Positions 58,551-64,000 of a DNA stretch of 64,000 nt are shown piece by piece (position 1 is the first letter of the stretch; every line of letters starts with the position of its first letter). Position numbers and translations under genes: made by a program. This DNA is from Bidens hawaiensis (taxonomy: Eukaryota > Streptophyta > Magnoliopsida > Asterales > Asteraceae), in contig JAIQDT010007351.1 in assembly GCA_021521415.1 (NCBI GenBank), positions 1 through 64,000 of the forward strand, in the 5' to 3' direction. Under the pieces are notes generated by a model. It was given only the letters and a program-made list of their open reading frames with translations. It did no database searches and had not been told where the DNA came from.

Positions 58551-59489
58551 TCTACCTATTCTAGTAAAATAAAATATTGGAGGGCGTACACGTGTCAGTG
58601 CATTATTCATTCATGATGGTATTTTCCCGTTCAAACATCTTTGACCTGCAATAACAAAACACCCAGACCCAAATCTAACACGTACTCGGTTTTTTCTTTA
58701 CGCTCCAAACTCATCGTCAACATCCAAACCCTAACTTCTATTCATTCTACATCAACGTATCACAATAATCTAGCAATCCTTTTTCTAATGTATGTGTAGT
58801 TCCTTGATGTGTTTCTGTAATCTATTTAATTATCTATTGATCATTATTTTCATTCATATCTATGATTAAGTGCCGGGAAAATTCCCACTATAACCATTTT
58901 TAAGAAAGAGAAAGTGTAAAATGGCCCAAAAATCTTGAATATTCCCAAAATAAACCAAATAATATCGACTGGAGCGACGCATTGACAAAAGATCCTTAAT
59001 ATGACGCGGCCGACCAAAATTTTAAAAATGTTGAGGGAGCAGGTCAACTTTGTGAATAATGTTGATGGACACGGCAAAAAATATGAGAATCTTGAGGGAG
59101 CCGTTTATATTTTCTGACTTAATTTTCTTCTCAAAAGCAGTCTTCCTAGACGGTTTTTTTATGTTTCCTACCTGATCCGTACAAATTTTCAAAATCTTGA
59201 AAAATGTTCCTTTCTAATTTCATCTTGGGAGACGCATTTGAGAGGAATTTGCTCCAATGAGATGAGATTTATATTTTCTTCTTATAAGTTAGAATCACGT
59301 CCACACCGACAAGATTTATTTAAAATCCGTCCACACCGACAATATTTAAGTAGATTTTGTCCGCATCGACAATATTTTTGATTAACTAAGTTTCCTTAAT
59401 CTTCACATATGTTATGCATTTGTTGCTTAACTTTATTTGTATTTTTATAATTTGAATTATTCTGTGTATTACACGTGCTCTAAAGCTAG
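58551..59489 (+). mobile_element. Canonical non-autonomous Helitron (939 bp)
   Basis: It begins TCTACCTATTCTAG with host A at 58550. It ends with hairpin GTGTATTACAC (59464-59474) and, 11 nt later, CTAG (59486-59489), with host T at 59490. All Helitron end features are present. No coding sequence was recognised. Confidence 0.8.
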
Positions 59490-60243
59490 TTACTCATATA
59501 TATCAATGGATTTAGATAGATTATGTATGCTTTAACCTAATCGACGGTAAAAATAAACAAGTCTCATGGTTAACGGAATATGTCTAGAATTAAAAGCCAA
59601 CTTTAATTATAATAAGTTAAATAAAAAAAGCGACTTTAAGCATATAATTAAATGGTATAAAAAAGATAATAGAAGATACATTTGTTAAAAAAAGAAAATA
59701 TAAAATTACTAGCATAAATTGAAAAAAATTATCAAAGGGTACGTACTTAAAACTTGGGTAAAACTTATGGGTAAAACTTTATCCAAAAGTTGAATCCTCA
59801 CTTTAAGACTGTATACTAGTCTTGGGTGACCATTTGTTCGATGCTTCGGGCGAAACATATTCCTAGATTGTGACGGACGGTGTGTACAATTTGTTGGTAA
59901 CGACTCAGGCGCCGTATGCTAATTATATTAAAGATAAAGAATAAAAAACGTGATTAAAAAGTTAAGAAGCCTATAGCTGATTGCCATGCGGACCACCAAT
60001 GAATAATCACTATTCACAATTTAAAATACTATTTATAGAATAATGGGAACAAATAAATGAAATTTATACTAGTGGATCTTTGTAAAAAAAGTTCGAATTT
60101 CTTTTATCATATTCTCATCTAGATCTGTTAGGTGTGATATTTTATTTATTATTATTATTATTATAAAAATTATTTTGAAATAGGTGTGATACATGTATGA
60201 CGATCGAACTCTATAAATAGTGTTAACTCTCCTTTATGTCAAG
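59490..60243. other. Intergenic DNA upstream of the terpene synthase relic
   Basis: AT-rich; no gene recognised. Part was presumably the original promoter of the terpene synthase before the MITE inserted. Confidence 0.4.
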
Positions 60244-60251
60244 TACCCAAG

Positions 60252-60916
60252 TAGGCATGTTCAAAACGGTTTGGGACTAGGAACCGGAACCGGTTCCTAA
60301 CCGGTTCCTATATTCAAAACCCCCTTTTAAACCGGTTCCAGGCTCGAACCGGTTAGGGAACCGAACCGGTTCTCCCACCCTCGGACCCCTAACCTATCTA
60401 ACCGGTTCTTACCGGTTCCTAACCCGGTTCCTGTACCGTAACCGGTTCCAACCGGTTACAACAAATATGAATATAGAAGAAGAGAAAACAAGAGATTAGA
60501 GAACTCAAAACGTTGTAATAGCGTTTTTTTGTATTTTTTTGCGTTCGGGTTTGCGTTTTGAGTGTTGTGATGAACCCATGACACCAAACACCTATTTATA
60601 CTAGTAGTGGGGTGCTTGGGGGAGCCAAAAAACGGCTATTTTTGACCCCAACGGTCAAAAAACGGCCAAAAAAACGATTTCCAACGGCTATATTAGAACC
60701 GGTTAGGAACCGGTTCCGGATGGTTCGGTTCCAGAACCGGTTCCGGTTCGGTTCCGGTTCCTACCCGCCCCCACTCAGAAATGCAAGAACCGGTCACGGA
60801 TCATCGGGTTGAATCAGATAGGGTCCGGTTCCTACAAAAAACAGGTAGGAACCGGTTCGGGTCCGGTTCGGGTCCACCGGTTCGGTTCCAGAAACCGGTT
60901 TCGTTGAACATCTATA
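60252..60916. mobile_element. hAT-type MITE (665 bp) upstream of the terpene synthase ATG
   Basis: The ends TAGGCATGTTCAA and TTGAACATCTATA are inverted repeats. An 8-bp target duplication, TACCCAAG, lies at 60244-60251 and 60917-60924. The interior has many GGAACCGGTTCC palindromes. It ends 23 bp before the terpene synthase ATG (60940), so it sits in the 5' UTR or core promoter. Confidence 0.88.
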
Positions 60917-60939
60917 TACCCAAGCAAAAACATTTCATC

Positions 60940-63625
60940 ATGTCTATCGAACAAGAGGAAGTAATTTGCCCCGATCCTAATTTTCCTCCTAATGTTTGGG
61001 GGGATCGGTTTACATCTGTGACAAGGTACAAAATTATTATTAAAACTTAATATAAACAATGATTATGTTTATTTAATAATTAAATTGTTAATAACGTTTG
61101 GATGTAGCAATCTGTAGCTCAAGTCAAGGTAGAACAAATAGTGAAAGACTTGACGGAAGACGTGACAAAAGATATCGTGTCAATTTTAGATATTCCTACG
61201 GAACACACAAATTTGTTAAAACTCATTGACATGATACAACGTCTTGGTATAGCCTATCTTTTCGAAGAAAATATTGATCAACCCTTGCAACATATTTATG
61301 ACATGTATGGTGATAATTGGAAGGGTGGAAGCCCTTCTCTTTGGTTTCGTATCCTACGACAACAAAGCTTCTATGTATCATGTGGTGAGTAATTAATTAA
61401 GCATGGATTCAATTAATATTAATCGTGAAATAAGAAGCTCATGATCTTTTATGCGAATTGAAACAGACATTTTTAAAGAATACAAAGACCAAATCGGGTC
61501 TTTTAAGGAATCGTTAACCAATGACGTCCATAACTTGCTTGAGTTGTATGAAGCGGCATATTTAAGAGTGCATGGTGAAGTTGTACTAGAAGTCAGATGC
61601 TCTTGTTTTACAACAACCCATCTTAACAAAATAGCAAAGGATCTTAATGAGACCAACACTACATTGTCTACCCATATACAAGAGGCACTAAAGCAACCTA
61701 TACGAAAAAGATTGCCAAGACTAGAAGCTGTGCGTTACATTCCTTTCTACGAGCAACAATACTTTCATAACAGGGCTTTACTTGAACTGGCCAAGTTGGC
61801 GTTCAACTTGCGTCAATCACTGCACAGGGAGACGCTCAGCCAACTTTCCAGGTATACACGCAGACTTGCCCACACATCTTATCGATCGTTCTACTTCCTT
61901 TCGTGAATATATATCACATTAACTACCTTGAATATATATTCTAGGCACCTTCCATTTCCTTTAAAACTATTATTGAAGATTTAAAAAAGAAAAAAGAAAC
62001 ATATACAGGCTTGTTCATGCATCATCATCATGTGTGCTAATTTATTATAGATGGTGGAAACGTCTTGATGTCCAAAACAATATACCTTATACAAGAGATA
62101 TATTAGTTGAATGTTACTTTTGGGCACTTGCTTTGTACTTTGAGCCAAAATACTCGCATATGTAAGAATTTTTTTAGCAAAAATAACCTCGATGGCAACG
62201 ATTCTTGACGGTACATATGATGTTTATGGTACTTACGAAGAACTTAAAATCTTTACTGAAGCTATTCAAAGGTATTCGTGTGCACTACATATCTGCATTA
62301 TGTATAAAAACATGAAGTTCGACTATTGAAACTAATCATGCCACTTTCCAAGTGGTCAATAACATGCATAGATATGCTTCCGAAATACATGAAACTGATA
62401 TACCAAGAACTTCTTGATGTTTACAAAGAAATGGAAGAAATCAATTTTTTTTTGGGATCGTCTTAACTACGCCAAAGAATCCGTTAGTTTTTTGTATTTC
62501 ATTTGTGGATCATACACACTGAAAGAACTGAAATTAAAAACAAGTGATATTGGTGAATAATATTTTCTTGTACCAGATAACTGAAAACATATGGCGTTAT
62601 AAATTGAGATTACCCTAAAATTGATAGCGATAACCAACTAATGATATTAATAAAAAATTAGTAACCATCATATTCTCAAACAAGAAATAGAATAATGACT
62701 AACAATCATTCATAAAGATAGAATAATAATAAAATAGTTATAAGTAATTACGAGAAAACATTTGGTACATGTGAGCCACTACATATACAAAAGAAAGAGT
62801 TTATTAGAAGCTTTATGATGGAAGCTAAATGGGCTTATGAGGGGTATGCACCAACATCAGAGGAGCACATGTCACTAAAAATAGTGACAAGCGGATGTTA
62901 AATGCTCATAGCAACATGTTTTGTTGGGATGGGTGATATGGTTACGGATGCGTAACTCAAATGGGTTCTCATACATCCTCCTATTGTCAAAGTTTCAGGT
63001 GTAATCGGTAGGCTCATGGATGATCTTTGCTCCCGAAAGGTCCATTTATCGAACTTCTTCTTTCACAATATGTACTAACCAATTTGTTTGTTGCTGGTTA
63101 ATGTCGTTTTTACAAATAAAAATATTGGAATATAGTAAATCGGGCCGTGGGCTCGATACTAAAACCTTCAATACAATATTCCAATAATAAATTGTCGTGG
63201 CTTTTATGAAATCTAGCACTTTTGGAATAGTGGTGGGTCTAGATATCTTTCTTAATCGATTTATGGATACTCGTTTTGGTGTTCATACATCTATCGTGTT
63301 TGTCTGAGAAGCAAGCTATTTATTACTTTACTAAAAGTGCAGGAAGAGAAAGAAAGAAACCGTTGATTGTTACATGAAGCACTATAATGTCACAGAGGAG
63401 TATGCTTGCAGCGTGCTTACAAATCAAATTGAAGATCACGCACGGAAAGATTTCACCCAAGAAACCTTCATGTGTAAAAATGTTCCAATGCCTCTAAAAT
63501 TTATGTCATCAACTTGGGACGGATTACCTATGTTTATATAAAACTATAAAAGTAAAGATACCTTTTCGCTTACGAGAGAAGAAATAACGGGCCACATCAA
63601 ATCTTTGCTTCTTCATGGACTTTAG
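60940..63625 (+). pseudogene. Sesquiterpene synthase (TPS-a type), decayed
   Basis: Such enzymes cyclise farnesyl diphosphate in the cytosol. Seven exon-like blocks in the usual order: 60940-61025, 61108-61384, 61467-61851, 62051-62271, about 62352-62482, 62794-63039 and 63343-63625. Recognisable phrases are [82 protein letters not shown] and the terminal HIKSLLLHGL. Damage: exon 1-2 phases do not match; exon 3 has a +4/-1 indel pair that spoils EDALVF-type sequence; exon 4 has a stop at 62163 and a frame break; the DDxxD metal-binding motif reads DGTYD; the acceptor before exon 5 is non-canonical; exon 6 has stops (after VTSGC and after MVTDA); exon 7 has a stop near 63539. The product specificity cannot be told. 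Confidence 0.9.
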
Positions 63626-64000
63626 CCAGTCTCTGTCATCTTGGTCGATAACGGTTTAGGTTTGGCAATCTCAATAATGAGCAACGTCATCTCAAGTTGT
63701 TTACTTTTCTATTTTTGTAAAACTTCTTGTCATTACAAATAATTTGTCAATTAAGCTAATGTTGGAACTCTTAAAAGAATATGCGAACATAAATAATAAT
63801 AAAGTAGTTGATTTGGTTTATTTATTTTTTATTTTTTTGTTTATATAAAATCTTTTAATTGTGACTTTATTGTAGATGTTACAACTTTGTATGTTTCATC
63901 TTTAAATTAAATCTTTTTGTAAATTCTATATATGCTTCAACTTTGTATTCATTCCTTGAGTTATGACTTGAAGGATATTTCAATTTTGATTCACTATAAA
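63626..64000. other. 3' flank of the terpene synthase relic
   Basis: AT-rich sequence with no further gene before the window ends. Confidence 0.45.

Overview
The window is nuclear DNA from a flowering plant. The genes are split by GT-AG introns, and most of the sequence is nested plant transposable elements. A sesquiterpene synthase of the TPS-a type and the retrotransposon families suggest Asteraceae, but that placement is inference. Host genes are few: the 3' part of a CASP-like membrane protein gene (106-1059), a decayed pectin methylesterase (1843-4292), a complete RAD51 recombinase gene (26035-39902) and a decayed sesquiterpene synthase (60940-63625). The RAD51 gene is the only complete host gene and looks functional.

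Layout. 1-4.3 kb: CASP-like gene, then the pectin methylesterase pseudogene. 4.3-12.4 kb: AT-rich DNA, a terminal-repeat element interrupted by a solo LTR (6431-8233), and a Helitron (8779-12393) interrupted by a second solo LTR (8895-11545). 12.97-23.95 kb: a hAT transposase relic broken by three later insertions: a Ty1/Copia element whose 5' part is duplicated as a large palindrome, a hAT-type MITE with an 8-bp target duplication, and a third solo LTR. 24.6-25.8 kb: a Helitron remnant. 26.0-39.9 kb: RAD51, whose first intron is about 12.3 kb because it holds a Ty3/Gypsy element of the Tat lineage. That element has an uninterrupted gag-pol frame, a spliced gene on the opposite strand and an intact 3' LTR, but almost no 5' LTR. 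41.2-41.7 kb: a GGT-rich minisatellite. 41.9-46.5 kb: three abutting Helitrons, one carrying a protein-kinase fragment. 46.5-55.7 kb: a complete, very young Ty3/Gypsy chromovirus (Tekay-like) with 2270-bp LTRs that differ at one base by eye. 56-57.6 kb: a LINE relic broken by a MITE and a degenerate Helitron. 58.5-59.5 kb: a small canonical Helitron. 60.25 kb to the end: a hAT-type MITE just upstream of the terpene synthase relic.

The host genes form no operon or shared pathway; they are unrelated neighbours. The coherent story is the order of insertions, which target-site duplications and nesting make readable. The most useful observations are the Tat element with its antisense spliced gene inside RAD51 intron 1, the scar where its 5' LTR should be, the Copia palindrome, the nearly unmutated Tekay element, and the Helitron-borne kinase fragment.
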